Source of the DNA: Rikenellaceae bacterium
GTDB lineage: Bacteria; Bacteroidota; Bacteroidia; Bacteroidales; Rikenellaceae
Reading direction: 5' to 3'
Length of the DNA: 64,000 nucleotides
NCBI GenBank assembly: GCA_015059925.1
Contig: SUZL01000004.1
Span: 56,535-120,534 of the forward strand
Made by a program: the position numbers and the translations under genes. Position 1 is the stretch's first letter. Every line of letters starts with the position of its first letter. The notes beneath the pieces were generated by a model. That model was not told where the DNA came from. It saw only the letters and a list, made by a program, of their open reading frames with translations, and searched no databases. Positions 1-9,904 of this stretch are shown here, piece by piece.

Positions 1-1
1 G

Positions 2-247
2 GTTATGCCCGTCGATACGCACGTCTTCCGCGTCTCGGCCCGCATCGGCCTCACGCGCGGCGCGAAGACTCCCCTGCAGACCGAGCTTCAGCTGGGGCGC
101 CACATCCCCTCGCACCTGCTCCCCATCGCTCACCATTGGCTCATCCTGCACGGCCGCTACGTCTGCACGGCCCGCTCGCCCAAGTGCGCCAAGTGCGGAA
201 TTCAGGCGTGGTGCAGCTACTTTTCCAAGCAAAAAGCGGAGAAATAA
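2..247 (+). CDS. nth: Endonuclease III, C-terminal part (truncated by window start)
   Basis: VDTHVFRVSARIGL...HIPSHLLPIAHHWLILHGRYVC..C..C..C matches the EndoIII C-terminus with the 4Fe-4S cysteine cluster. Confidence 0.9.
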   Translation, partial: VMPVDTHVFRVSARIGLTRGAKTPLQTELQLGRHIPSHLLPIAHHWLILHGRYVCTARSPKCAKCGIQAWCSYFSKQKAEK

Positions 248-258
248 ATAAAAATCAC

Positions 259-266
259 TACCTTTG
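259..266 (+). promoter_or_regulatory. Bacteroidota -7 box TACCTTTG upstream of S41 peptidase
   Basis: TAnnTTTG match 25 nt before the ATG at 291; it overlaps the TTG start chosen by the ORF track. Confidence 0.6.
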
Positions 267-290
267 GAAATTACTATAACTCTTAAGGAT

Positions 291-2234
291 ATGAAAAGTC
301 TATACTCAACGGTAGCAAAACGCTCGGCGCAGTGTTTTTCTATGTTTGTACTTGTGATGGCGATGGCGTTTATGAGCGGCTGCTCGGACGATGGCGGCAC
401 CACGACAGGTGGCGGTGGCGGCAGCAGCATCCATAACTTCACCGAGGGCGTTGTAGCTCCCTCGCAGAGCCAGCTCTCGCGCAATGCTATGGCAGCAAAT
501 ATCACTCTTACGATCACCACCGAGGGCGGCTATAAGGTCGATGTCGATAACCAGTCGATGGCCTCGATCACCGCAGGCGCAAGCGCCTCGAAGGGTGGCA
601 CACACAAGGTGTCGCTGGCGCTGACGGCCAATGATAGCGATAAGCCTCGTTCGTGCAACGTGTTCATCCAAGTTGATGGCTACAAGCGCATTAAACTCTA
701 CGAGATTACGCAGGAGGCCAAGAACCTGAGCGATGTTGTCGAGTGGATGGATGGCCGTTTGCAGGACGAGTACTATTGGCTCGACGAGTACGTCGAGAAG
801 CGCGGTACGTTCGACTTCTCGCTCGAGTACGATGAGTTCCTCTCGTCGGCACTGCTGAGTATGACCACCAATATGGACGACGGCGGTGTGTATGAGGATG
901 GCGAGCGATATATCTTCTCTTATATTGAGGAAGAGCCAATAGGCGGGACCCGCTCGATTATGAGCGAGGATACGGAGGTTAATAACTACGGTATCGGTTT
1001 GGCTTCGACAATATTGACTAATCAGGCGGAGACTGAGGGATACTTTGCTATTTGGAATATCTATCCTGATTCGCCTGCAGCTAAGGCTGGCCTGAAGCGT
1101 GGAGATGTGATTACTAAAATTGACGATAAGGTTATCAATCCGCAAAATTGGGAAAATGTTAAAGCCCTGTGGGCTGATTTGCAGTATGGCTCTGGCACGA
1201 AGAAAATTAGTTATGAGGCCTATGATGAGGCAGTAGGAGAAATAGTTGAAAAGGAGTGTACTCTTACCTCGGACTTCTACGAGAACACCCCCGTAGCCTA
1301 CTCGGGCGTTCTGCCTATCGAGGAGGAGGATAATCCCAACGGCCGCAAGGTGGGTTACTTGTCGTATCTCTCGTTCGAGCAGCCTTTCGTCGGACATTTG
1401 GTTGAGGCCGTTAAGGAGCTCTCGGAGCAGGGTATTACGGATATGATTCTCGACCTGCGTAGCAACCCGGGTGGCCACGCCGTTATGAGTGTCTATCTCT
1501 CGGCTATGATGATCGATGAGAGCTACGGAGGCAAGCTCTTCGCTACCTATATCTACAACCCCAAGAACAAGCGTATGGCCCAGACCGAGGAGAAGATCAT
1601 CCTCGACAAGACCTACTACGACCCCGCAACGGGCGCGATGAAGGATCTGCCCCACCTCAATATGCAGAAGGTGTGGATTCTGGCCGACAACAACTCGGCT
1701 TCGTGCAGCGAGTCAGTAATCGTGGGCTTGCAGGGATTGGATATTCCCGTCGAGATTATCGGAACGACGACACGCGGCAAGAACTGCGGTATGCTCGTTA
1801 CGGAGAAGACCTTCGGCTCGTACAACTACATCTTCGCCCCCATCACCTTTATGCACGCCAACGCAAAGGGATTCTCGGACTATGGCGAGGGTATCAATGC
1901 CGATGTCGATATTGCGGAGTACTACTACGATACCTCGCTCTCGAGCAACTTACGCGATCACTGTAGATATTTTATATTTGGCATTCCGACACCGCTTGCC
2001 GATTGGGGTAATTATCATTACGATCTGGCTCTGGCCGAGGCTGTTAATCGCATCTGCAAGGGCAAGTCGATACTCGATAAGTCGTATGGTCAGAGCGAGT
2101 CGGTATTCCGCCCCCGCCTGACAACCCGCAGCGGCGCCCCCGCAATGCGTATCGATGGCCGCCAGATACGCAATCCTCGTCCCACGATCTCGCAGACGGG
2201 TATGTATATCACCGAGAAGGCTGAGGTGGAGTAG
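291..2234 (+). CDS. S41-family (C-terminal processing) peptidase lipoprotein with PDZ domain and N-terminal BACON-like domain
   Basis: Lipobox AFMSGCSDD; BACON-like ...YEITQEA; PDZ-like SPAAKAGLKRGDVITKID; S41 MILDLRSNPGGH and SASCSESVIVGL. Start moved from TTG 264 to ATG 291. Confidence 0.85.
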   Translation: MKSLYSTVAKRSAQCFSMFVLVMAMAFMSGCSDDGGTTTGGGGGSSIHNFTEGVVAPSQSQLSRNAMAANITLTITTEGGYKVDVDNQSMASITAGASASKGGTHKVSLALTANDSDKPRSCNVFIQVDGYKRIKLYEITQEAKNLSDVVEWMDGRLQDEYYWLDEYVEKRGTFDFSLEYDEFLSSALLSMTTNMDDGGVYEDGERYIFSYIEEEPIGGTRSIMSEDTEVNNYGIGLASTILTNQAETEGYFAIWNIYPDSPAAKAGLKRGDVITKIDDKVINPQNWENVKALWADLQYGSGTKKISYEAYDEAVGEIVEKECTLTSDFYENTPVAYSGVLPIEEEDNPNGRKVGYLSYLSFEQPFVGHLVEAVKELSEQGITDMILDLRSNPGGHAVMSVYLSAMMIDESYGGKLFATYIYNPKNKRMAQTEEKIILDKTYYDPATGAMKDLPHLNMQKVWILADNNSASCSESVIVGLQGLDIPVEIIGTTTRGKNCGMLVTEKTFGSYNYIFAPITFMHANAKGFSDYGEGINADVDIAEYYYDTSLSSNLRDHCRYFIFGIPTPLADWGNYHYDLALAEAVNRICKGKSILDKSYGQSESVFRPRLTTRSGAPAMRIDGRQIRNPRPTISQTGMYITEKAEVE

Positions 2235-2235
2235 T

Positions 2236-3456
2236 ATGATTGGATTGAAAAAATATCTTTTGTCAGCGGCGGTCCTTGTGGCCGCCTTGCTGACTACTAT
2301 GCCCCTCGTGGCGCAAGAGTCGGCGGCTGCGGAGAGCTACTCGTTCAACCACGGCCCCTATCTGCAGGCACTCTCGTACGACGGCGTTACGATCTGTTTC
2401 TCGACCTCGCACCGAGGATTCTCGGGCGTGGAGCTTCGCGTGAAGGGTAGCGACGAAAAACAGCTCTACCGCACCTCGAAGGATGGTCTGTTCGAGGCCG
2501 ACAACACCTTCAACGCCATACGCATCGACGGCCTGAGCGCCGCCACCGAGTATGAGTATCGCCTAACGTCGAAGCGTATGCTCAGCTTCGAGCCCTATAA
2601 GGTTGTCTTTGGCGAAGAGATCACCTCGCCGTGGTACTCATTCCGCACCTTCGACCCCGCGGCCGACGAGGTTACATTCGTTGTGGCGAACGACATACAC
2701 GACGATGCCCAGAAGTGCGCCGCGCTGCTCGACCTGATGCCTATGCAGGAGGTGGATATGGTCTTCTACAATGGCGATATTATGAGCCACTTCTCGCGTG
2801 AGGGACAGCCCTTTACGAGTTTTATCGACGTCTCGGTCGATCGCTTCGCCCGCCATAAACCCTTCGCTGTTGTGCGTGGCAACCACGAGACACGCGGCCA
2901 TCTGGCCCGCGAGTATGGCGACTACATCCATAACACGCGCGAGGGCCGCTACTACGGCGTCTATTACTTCGGCTCGACGGCCGTTGTGATGCTCGACTGC
3001 GGCGAGGATAAGGACGACGAGCACCCCGTATATGCCGGTCTGGTCGATTTCGACAACTACCGCCGCGAGCAGGCCGAGTGGCTCAAGGGTGTGGTCAAGA
3101 GCAAGGCTTTCCGCCGCGCCAAGCACCGCATCGCCATCGTTCATATTCCCCCTACGGTTGAGCGTATGGCCGAGGTGGAGGAGAATAAGAAGCGCGTTGC
3201 GGACCTTATGACGTGGCGCGGCAATGCCCATCTGGGCGAGCTGATGTTGCCGATACTGAACGAGGCCGACATCAACGTAATGTTCTCGGCCCACCTGCAC
3301 GACTACGCCGTCTTCCCCCGACAGGAGGGCGTGGTGGAGTTCCCCATCATCGCCAATGACAATGTGAGTGCGATGCTGGTGAGGGTGAACGCAGAGGGCG
3401 TTCACGTCAAAATCGTCAATCGCGACGGCCGCACAACCCACGAAAAGACCTATTAA
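2236..3456 (+). CDS. Secreted metallophosphoesterase with N-terminal Fn3-like domain
   Basis: Signal peptide; VANDIHDD, YNGDIMSH, VRGNHETRG, SAHLHDYA metallophosphatase motifs. Confidence 0.85.
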   Translation: MIGLKKYLLSAAVLVAALLTTMPLVAQESAAAESYSFNHGPYLQALSYDGVTICFSTSHRGFSGVELRVKGSDEKQLYRTSKDGLFEADNTFNAIRIDGLSAATEYEYRLTSKRMLSFEPYKVVFGEEITSPWYSFRTFDPAADEVTFVVANDIHDDAQKCAALLDLMPMQEVDMVFYNGDIMSHFSREGQPFTSFIDVSVDRFARHKPFAVVRGNHETRGHLAREYGDYIHNTREGRYYGVYYFGSTAVVMLDCGEDKDDEHPVYAGLVDFDNYRREQAEWLKGVVKSKAFRRAKHRIAIVHIPPTVERMAEVEENKKRVADLMTWRGNAHLGELMLPILNEADINVMFSAHLHDYAVFPRQEGVVEFPIIANDNVSAMLVRVNAEGVHVKIVNRDGRTTHEKTY

Positions 3457-3503
3457 AACAATTTTGGGTACTTCGTGGAGTGTCCGAAACGACCAATTAT
3501 TAT

Positions 3504-3511
3504 TACATTTG
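3504..3511 (+). promoter_or_regulatory. -7 box TACATTTG upstream of the DHH phosphoesterase
   Basis: TAnnTTTG match ~60 nt before the ATG at 3571. Confidence 0.5.
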
Positions 3512-3570
3512 CCGAACTTTTACTCCCGCCGCCACTTTTGGCGCGGAGGGCAACCAAACAAGATTACGAT

Positions 3571-4596
3571 ATGAATTTATCGCAACCCGACATAGAGCGC
3601 TTGCGCGAGCTTATCGCAGCTCCCGCGCAGCGTATGGTCATTCTCTCTCACACCAATCCCGATGGCGATGCCGTTGGCTCCTCGATCGCGTGGGCCGAGG
3701 CGCTGCGCCGCGAGGGACACGATGTTGTCTGCATCGTGCCGAACAAATATCCCTACTATCTGGATTGGATGACGGGCATAGGCGATGTGGTTATCCACCG
3801 CACCGAGCCCGACCGTGCCGCCGCAGCTGTGGCCGAGGCCGATGTGATCTTCTGCCTCGACTTCCACTCGCTCTCGCGTCTGGATCAGCTCAGCGAGGTC
3901 ATTGCTGCCAATACGTCGGCCAAGCGCGTTTTGATCGACCACCACCTGAACCCCACCGAGCCGTTCGACATTATGTTCTCGCACCCCGAGGCTTCGAGTA
4001 CCTGCTTCTTGGTCTATAAACTTCTGGAGGCGCTGTGGGGAGCGGAGTGCGTTACGGCTTCGCAGGCCGAGGTGTTGTACGTCGGTATGATGACCGATAC
4101 GGGTAACTTCTCCTTCTCGTCGCTCACGCCCGAGCTCTACCAGTCGCTGGCCGTGCTCTCGGCTACGGGCATCAACATTCCGCAGATCTACAACAACGTC
4201 TATAACTCCTTCACCGAGGGCCGCGCCCGCCTGTTCGGCTACGCCATCAACCGCAAGATGAAGATGTTGCGCAAGGGCACGGTGGCATATATGTCGCTCA
4301 CGGAGGAGGAGATGCGTCGCTTCTGGTTCCAGCAGGGCGACAGCGAGGGTTTTGTGAACTACCCCCTCTCGATCAAGAAGATGCGTATGTCGGCAATCTT
4401 CATCGAGCATAAGGATTTCATCCGCGTATCGTTGCGCTCGCGCGGTGCGGTGGATGTGAATCTCTTTGCGTCGCGTTACTTCGAGGGTGGCGGCCACCAC
4501 AACGCCGCTGGCGGTAAGTCCTACGTCTCGATGGCTGAGACCATCGCCCGCTTCGAGGCCGCCGTCGAGGAGTTCGCCCGCGAGGGATTGGTATAA
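3571..4596 (+). CDS. nrnA: DHH/DHHA1 phosphoesterase (NrnA-like oligoribonuclease/pAp phosphatase)
   Basis: SHTNPDGDAVGSS, LIDHHLNP, FEGGGHHNAAGG. Confidence 0.85.
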   Translation: MNLSQPDIERLRELIAAPAQRMVILSHTNPDGDAVGSSIAWAEALRREGHDVVCIVPNKYPYYLDWMTGIGDVVIHRTEPDRAAAAVAEADVIFCLDFHSLSRLDQLSEVIAANTSAKRVLIDHHLNPTEPFDIMFSHPEASSTCFLVYKLLEALWGAECVTASQAEVLYVGMMTDTGNFSFSSLTPELYQSLAVLSATGINIPQIYNNVYNSFTEGRARLFGYAINRKMKMLRKGTVAYMSLTEEEMRRFWFQQGDSEGFVNYPLSIKKMRMSAIFIEHKDFIRVSLRSRGAVDVNLFASRYFEGGGHHNAAGGKSYVSMAETIARFEAAVEEFAREGLV

Positions 4597-4617
4597 ATGA
4601 AAATTTGAGGATTCGTT

Positions 4618-6450
4618 ATGATGAAAACCTACCTGCGACTGCTGGGCTTCGCTTCGCCACTTGGTCGCTACGCCATACCTTACTTCTTCTACTCGGTGTT
4701 GCACGCCGTGTTCAACACCTTCACCTACACGATGATCATCCCCATCATCGGCACACTCTTCGACGAGGGCTACGTCTTCGAGCCCGTCTATGAGTTCCCT
4801 GCCGTTGAGTTCAATATCGAGTGCCTGAACGACGTTCTCAACTTCGTCTATACGCAGATCTTCGGCCCCGAGTATAGCGTAACACATCTGCTGGGACTGC
4901 TGGCCGCGATTCTGATCCTGTCGAACGTGCTGAGCAACCTGTTCCGCTATCTGGGTGCGATGACCGTCGAGGTGATGCGTACGCGCACACTGCAGCGTAT
5001 GCGTAACGAGATGTTCGAGCGCACGATGGGTATGAACGTCGGCTACTTCAGCGACCAGCGCAAGGGCGATCTGATGTCGAAGATCACGTCGGACGTTATG
5101 ATCGTGCAGTTCTGCATCACCAACACCCTTCAGGTGGCCTTCCGCGAGCCGTTCCTGATCTTTGGTTATGTGGCACTTATGGTGGGTATCTCGTGGCAGC
5201 TGACCGTATTCTCGATTCTCTACCTGCCCGTTGTGGGCGTATTGATTGGCTCTATCGTCAAGCGCCTGCGCCACCCCGCACAGCGCGGTCAGGAGCGTAT
5301 GGGCGATATGGTGAGCGTGATGGAGGAGTCGCTCTCGGGCGTTAAGACGATGAAGAGCTACAACGCCTTCGACTACATCTGCTCGAAGTTCCGCTCGATC
5401 AACGCCGAGATGTCGCAGATACTGATCTCGATGGCCCGCAAGCAGCAGTTGGCCTCGCCGATGAGTGAGTTCCTCGGCATTACGGCCATCTCGGTGGTGC
5501 TGGTGTTCGGAGGCTCGCTGGTGCAGAGTGGTGAGTTGCTGGCCTCTGGCTTTGTGGCCTATATCGCCGCCTTCTCGCAGCTTACGCGCCCGCTGCGTTC
5601 GTTCATCGACCAGTTCGCAAATATCAATCAGGGTATTGCGGCGGGTGAGCGCGTATTCTCTATCATCGATGCCGAGAGCGCTATCAAGGATAAGGCCGAT
5701 GCCATTGAGCTTAAGGAGTTTAAGGATAAGATCGAGTTCCGCTCGGTGGGTTTCAGCTACGACGATTCGCGCGAGATCCTGCACGACATCTCGTTCGAGG
5801 TACGCAAGGGCGAGACCGTAGCGTTGGTCGGCCCCTCGGGAGGCGGTAAATCGACTTTGAGTGAGCTGATACCGCGCTTCTACGATGCCGAGCGTGGCGG
5901 AATCTACATCGATGGCCGTCCCATCGGCGATTATCAGCAGGAGAGCCTGCGCGAGCATATGGGTATCGTATCGCAGGAGACTGTGCTGTTCAACGACACG
6001 ATCCGCAACAACATAGCTATGGGCCGCGAGGATGCGACCGACGAGCAGATCATCGCCGCCGCGAAGGTGGCCAACGCCCACGACTTCATTATGCAGAGCG
6101 AGCACGGCTACCAGACCAACATCGGCGATCGAGGTACGAAGCTCTCGGGCGGTCAGCGCCAGCGCCTGAGCATCGCCCGCGCCGTGTTGCGCAACCCTGA
6201 GATTCTGATTCTCGACGAGGCAACCTCGGCACTCGACACCGAGAGCGAGAAGCTGGTGCAGGAGGCGCTGACGACGCTTCTGGAGGGCCGCACGTCGGTG
6301 GTTATCGCCCATCGTCTCTCGACCATCCACAATGCCGACCGCATCATCGTCATCGACGAGGGCCGCATCGCCGAGCAGGGCACGCACGCCGAGCTGATGG
6401 CTAAGGGCGGAATTTATGCTCACTTGATCGAGATGCAGTCGCTGGCGTAG
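4618..6450 (+). CDS. ABC exporter, fused permease-ATPase (MsbA-like)
   Basis: TM domain plus GPSGGGKST Walker A, LSGGQRQRLSIARA signature, ILILDEATSALD. Confidence 0.9.
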   Translation: MMKTYLRLLGFASPLGRYAIPYFFYSVLHAVFNTFTYTMIIPIIGTLFDEGYVFEPVYEFPAVEFNIECLNDVLNFVYTQIFGPEYSVTHLLGLLAAILILSNVLSNLFRYLGAMTVEVMRTRTLQRMRNEMFERTMGMNVGYFSDQRKGDLMSKITSDVMIVQFCITNTLQVAFREPFLIFGYVALMVGISWQLTVFSILYLPVVGVLIGSIVKRLRHPAQRGQERMGDMVSVMEESLSGVKTMKSYNAFDYICSKFRSINAEMSQILISMARKQQLASPMSEFLGITAISVVLVFGGSLVQSGELLASGFVAYIAAFSQLTRPLRSFIDQFANINQGIAAGERVFSIIDAESAIKDKADAIELKEFKDKIEFRSVGFSYDDSREILHDISFEVRKGETVALVGPSGGGKSTLSELIPRFYDAERGGIYIDGRPIGDYQQESLREHMGIVSQETVLFNDTIRNNIAMGREDATDEQIIAAAKVANAHDFIMQSEHGYQTNIGDRGTKLSGGQRQRLSIARAVLRNPEILILDEATSALDTESEKLVQEALTTLLEGRTSVVIAHRLSTIHNADRIIVIDEGRIAEQGTHAELMAKGGIYAHLIEMQSLA

Positions 6451-6570
6451 AAATTGCCTAACAAGGCTCTTTCGGCGTCTGACTTGTGTGCGAAATGCTC
6501 ACATACGTCTCAGTATGCTCCGCTTTCGCCCACTGCGACCAGCCTCAGAATAGCTCTTATTATACAATTT
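6451..6570 (+). repeat. Gene-end palindromic repeat, copy A
   Basis: AAATTGcctAACAAGGCTCTTT...CACATACGTCTCAGTATG...CAGAATAGCTCTTATTataCAATTT; begins right after the ABC exporter stop. Confidence 0.8.
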
Positions 6571-6587
6571 CTATATAGAGGAGAAAT

Positions 6588-6622
6588 AAAAAAGCCTGTT
6601 CTTCACGGAACAGGCTTTTTTA
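6588..6622. terminator. Intrinsic (bidirectional) terminator
   Basis: AAAAAAGCCTGTTC ttcac GGAACAGGCTTTTTT. Confidence 0.85.
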
Positions 6623-6667
6623 TTAAAGCGGGAGTAGCGGGCGGTTGCAAAACACGCCTTAGGCCTG

Positions 6668-8698
6668 CTACCAGATGATTATGCGCTCCTCCTCGGGCAG
6701 GAACATTGCGCCATCGGTGATGCCGAATGCCTTGTGGAAGGTCTCGATGTTGCGCAGCGTTACGTTCACGCGGTTCTTGCCGAGCGAGTGCTCGTCGGTC
6801 TTGGTGCGGCGGATAACCTCCTCGTCGCGCATCGTCTGTGCCCAGATCGTAGCGTAAGAGAGGTAGAAACGCTGGTCAGCCGTGAAGCCGTCGATAGCCT
6901 CGGGCTCCTGACCGCCGAATGAGTTGTGCATAGCGGTGTATGATACGCGCAGACCACCCTGATCGGCGATGTTCTCACCCAGCGAGAACTCTCCGTTGGC
7001 GTACAGCGCGGGCTGATCGCCCTTGGCGGGCATTACCAATACCTTATTAAACTGATCAACCAATACGTCGGTGCGCTCCTTGAATGCCGCAGCGTCGGCC
7101 TCGGTCCACCAGTTGCTCATATTACCATCCTTGTCGAACTGACGGCCCTGATCGTCGAAGCCGTGCGTCATCTCGTGGCCGATAACCACGCCGATAGCAC
7201 CATAGTTCACCGCGTCGTCAGCTGCCGAGTTGTAGAACGGCGGCTGCAGGATAGCTGCGGGGAAGCAGATCTCGTTGGTGGTGGGGTTGTAGTAGGCGTT
7301 CACGGTCTGGGGTGTCATATGCCACTCCTCACGATCGACCTCCTTGCCCAAGTCGGCGATGTTATCCTCGGTGTACCAGATGTTTGCGCGCTTGATGTTC
7401 TCCCAGTATGAGAGCTTGGGATCGATCGTAAGCGACGAGTAATCCTTCCACTTGTCGGGGTAGCCGATCTTAACGGTGAAGGTGTTGAGCTTCTCGTGAG
7501 CCTTAGCCTTCGTCTCGGCCGACATCCACTCCAGATTGTCGATGTGCTGACCGAGAGCCACCTGAAGGTTCTTCACGATCTGCTGCATACGCTGCTTGTC
7601 GCTCTCGGGGAAGTACTTCTTAACGTACAACTCGCCCACAGCCTCGCCCAGAATGCGGTTGGGCACAGCCATAGCGCGCTTCCAGCGGGGGCGCATCTCC
7701 TCCTGACCTGACATCTGACGGCCGAAGAAGTCGAAGTATGCGGCGTAGAGCTCATCGCCCGAGTAACCTGCCGCGCTCGACATAACGCTTGCTACGAGGT
7801 AGGCCTTCACGGTCTCGACATCCTCCTTCTGGAAGAGCGAGAATACGCGATCCAGCACCTCGGGCTGACCTACGGCGATCTTGTCGAACGAGCCGATGCC
7901 CATCTCCGCGAAGTAGGCTACCCAGTCGAATGACGAGTAACGCTTTGTGAACTCCTCGCGGGTCATCGGGTTGTAGTTTGCCGTAACGTCGCGCAGCTCC
8001 ACATTCGAGCGGAACGCCTCGGCCATACGGGTCTCCATCTGCAGCACGGCCTGAGCCTTATCGGCAGCATCGTTCCAGCCCAGAAGCGTGAAAGCCTTCG
8101 TAAGCCACTTGGTGTAACCCTCGCGCTTGTCGGCGTTCTCCTTGTCGAGGTAGTAGTCGCGGTTACCCAAGCCGAGGCCCGACTGGTCGATGTTGAGGAT
8201 GTTGATGTTAGAGTTCATCAAGTCGGCACCAACATACAATCCGAACAGGGGGCTGCCGGCGGCCTCGTGGATGCGAGCCACAGCGATCGAGAGCTCCTGC
8301 GGAGTCGTGAGAGCCATAATCTGATCCACGTCGCGCTTGACGGGTGCTACGCCCTCTGAGTTGAGGCGTACTGAGTCGAGGCCCATCGTGTAGAGGTCGG
8401 CGATCTTCTGCTCGACGGTGCCCACCTCGGCCTTGCTCTCGAGCATTGCCGAGAAGAGGTCGTTGATCTGCAACTCATTGTTCTTCGCCAGCACCTCGAA
8501 CACGCCGTAGCGTGAGTACTCGGGCGTCAGAGGGTTGGCCTTCTGCCAGCCGCCTGTGGCGTACTGATAAAAATCTTCGTTCAGAGCCACCGTCTCATCG
8601 AAGTTTGCACGGTCGATGGCGGGCGTGGTCTGAGCCTGTTTCTGATTACAACTTGCCATAAGGGCAACGGTTGAAATGGTTAATAAAATCTTTTTCAT
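6668..8698 (-). CDS. M13-family zinc metallopeptidase (PepO/neprilysin-like)
   Basis: VIGHEMTHGFDDQGRQFD, ENIADQGGL; lipobox MASCN. Confidence 0.92.
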   Translation of the reverse strand: MKKILLTISTVALMASCNQKQAQTTPAIDRANFDETVALNEDFYQYATGGWQKANPLTPEYSRYGVFEVLAKNNELQINDLFSAMLESKAEVGTVEQKIADLYTMGLDSVRLNSEGVAPVKRDVDQIMALTTPQELSIAVARIHEAAGSPLFGLYVGADLMNSNINILNIDQSGLGLGNRDYYLDKENADKREGYTKWLTKAFTLLGWNDAADKAQAVLQMETRMAEAFRSNVELRDVTANYNPMTREEFTKRYSSFDWVAYFAEMGIGSFDKIAVGQPEVLDRVFSLFQKEDVETVKAYLVASVMSSAAGYSGDELYAAYFDFFGRQMSGQEEMRPRWKRAMAVPNRILGEAVGELYVKKYFPESDKQRMQQIVKNLQVALGQHIDNLEWMSAETKAKAHEKLNTFTVKIGYPDKWKDYSSLTIDPKLSYWENIKRANIWYTEDNIADLGKEVDREEWHMTPQTVNAYYNPTTNEICFPAAILQPPFYNSAADDAVNYGAIGVVIGHEMTHGFDDQGRQFDKDGNMSNWWTEADAAAFKERTDVLVDQFNKVLVMPAKGDQPALYANGEFSLGENIADQGGLRVSYTAMHNSFGGQEPEAIDGFTADQRFYLSYATIWAQTMRDEEVIRRTKTDEHSLGKNRVNVTLRNIETFHKAFGITDGAMFLPEEERIIIW

Positions 8699-8729
8699 CT
8701 TTATTCTCATTAATCTGTTATTGAGTCTG

Positions 8730-9632
8730 TTACGATTTGTGCGGCATCACGCGGTCGGGACACGAGCGGTAGCCATCGATCTTGATGTCGCCGCTAAGCT
8801 GCACCTCCACGATGGCGTATGAGTTGGCCGGTGCGGCCTGCTCGATCATACCTTGCAGCGTGAGGTAGTGTATGCCGCGTCGGTGGCTGTAATGGCCCGG
8901 GTGGTGGTGTCCCTGCACGACGGCCAGCACCTGCGAGTGGTGCTCCAGCACCTCCACAACCCTCTCGGCGTTGTTTACGCAGAGGTTAGGGCTTATGTCG
9001 GAGAAGCTGTCGAGCATCTGGTGCAGCAGGATGATTGTCGGCTGCTTGCGATGGGCCGCGAGCTCGCCATCGAGCCACTCAATCTGGCTCTCGGGGATCA
9101 GCGCCTCGCGCCAGTCGAAGTTGCCGCGCGAGTAGGGCTCGCCGTCGGCCTTGAAGTTGGCATCGAGCACGATGAAGCGAACGCCACCCTCGACGAAGGA
9201 GTAGTGGGCCTTGCCACGCGCGCGTTGCGGGTTAAAGGTGTGGGCGAGGAACTCATCCTTCGTAAGGCAATCCATATCGTGGTTGCCCAAGACGTGATAG
9301 ACCTTGCCGCCGAAGCGTTGCAGCTCCTGCTCGATGCGATCCAAATAGGTGAGCGTGAGGGCGGGAGTGCCCTCGGCATCCATATCTTTCAGGTCGCCCA
9401 GCTCGACAATGAAGTCGCACTCGGCACGCTTGAACTCCTCCACCGCCTCGCGCACCTTGGCAATCGAGTCGGCGTAGTGGCGCGTGCCCGCCGTCGGGCG
9501 GTCGGCATAGTGGGTGTCGGTCAGCACGCCGAAGCGTAGCGGCTTGCGCGAAGCCGTCGCTGCGGGCAGTTTCCCGACCGAGAGCAGCACGATGCCTCCT
9601 GCCACATATTTTATGAATTCGCTGCGACGCAT
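8730..9632 (-). CDS. Metallophosphoesterase (calcineurin-like)
   Basis: GVLTDTHYAD, ELGDLKDMD, LGNHDMD, VQGHHHPGHY. Start moved from 9665 to MRRSEF because the upstream MNFAFCILNF is encoded by AT-rich repeat. Confidence 0.85.
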   Translation of the reverse strand: MRRSEFIKYVAGGIVLLSVGKLPAATASRKPLRFGVLTDTHYADRPTAGTRHYADSIAKVREAVEEFKRAECDFIVELGDLKDMDAEGTPALTLTYLDRIEQELQRFGGKVYHVLGNHDMDCLTKDEFLAHTFNPQRARGKAHYSFVEGGVRFIVLDANFKADGEPYSRGNFDWREALIPESQIEWLDGELAAHRKQPTIILLHQMLDSFSDISPNLCVNNAERVVEVLEHHSQVLAVVQGHHHPGHYSHRRGIHYLTLQGMIEQAAPANSYAIVEVQLSGDIKIDGYRSCPDRVMPHKS

Positions 9633-9639
9633 ACGGAAA

Positions 9640-9692
9640 TTAAGAATGCAAAATGCAAAATTCAAAATGCAAAATTAAGAATTCAAAATTGG
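9640..9692. repeat. AT-rich interspersed repeat (aatgcaaaattcaaaattaagaatt family)
   Basis: Iterated GCAAAAT/TCAAAAT units; similar tracts near 17921, 32447 and 34024. Confidence 0.7.
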
Positions 9693-9780
9693 GGTGGGGC
9701 GCTGCCCGCAACCCATTTTGCACTTGGTAGTTCAATCAAATAAGGGCCGAGAGGACTCGACCCTTAATAATTATTTTGTG

Positions 9781-9904
9781 TTAAAAGTGGGATGATTTGA
9801 GCTATTTTGAGGCTGGTCGAAGGTCGAGGGCGCGAAGCATACCCGACGTATGTGAGCAACCCGAGGCCGAGCCAGACGCCAAAAGAGCCAAATTAAACAC
9901 TTTT
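9781..9904 (-). repeat. Gene-end palindromic repeat, copy B
   Basis: Read on - strand: outer stem TAAAAGTG/CACTTTTA, GGCTCTTTTGGCGTCTGGC, CACATACGTCGGGTATG, CAGCCTCAAAATAGCTC; abuts the pgk stop. Confidence 0.8.

Noticed and set aside
3577-6423. 948-aa open reading frame antisense to the DHH phosphoesterase and ABC exporter genes
   Set aside because: Both + strand genes have clear family motifs; the antisense translation is H/R/L/D-rich low-complexity typical of shadow ORFs in GC-rich genes with strong codon bias. The same applies to other long antisense ORFs (306-1655, 2638-3441, 29037-29945, 29980-30717, 8853-9539, 45786-46607, 49286-50287, 53753-54766).
6454-6678. 74-aa ORF MPNKALSASDLCAKCSHTSQY...
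   Set aside because: Lies entirely in gene-end repeat copy A and the following terminator.
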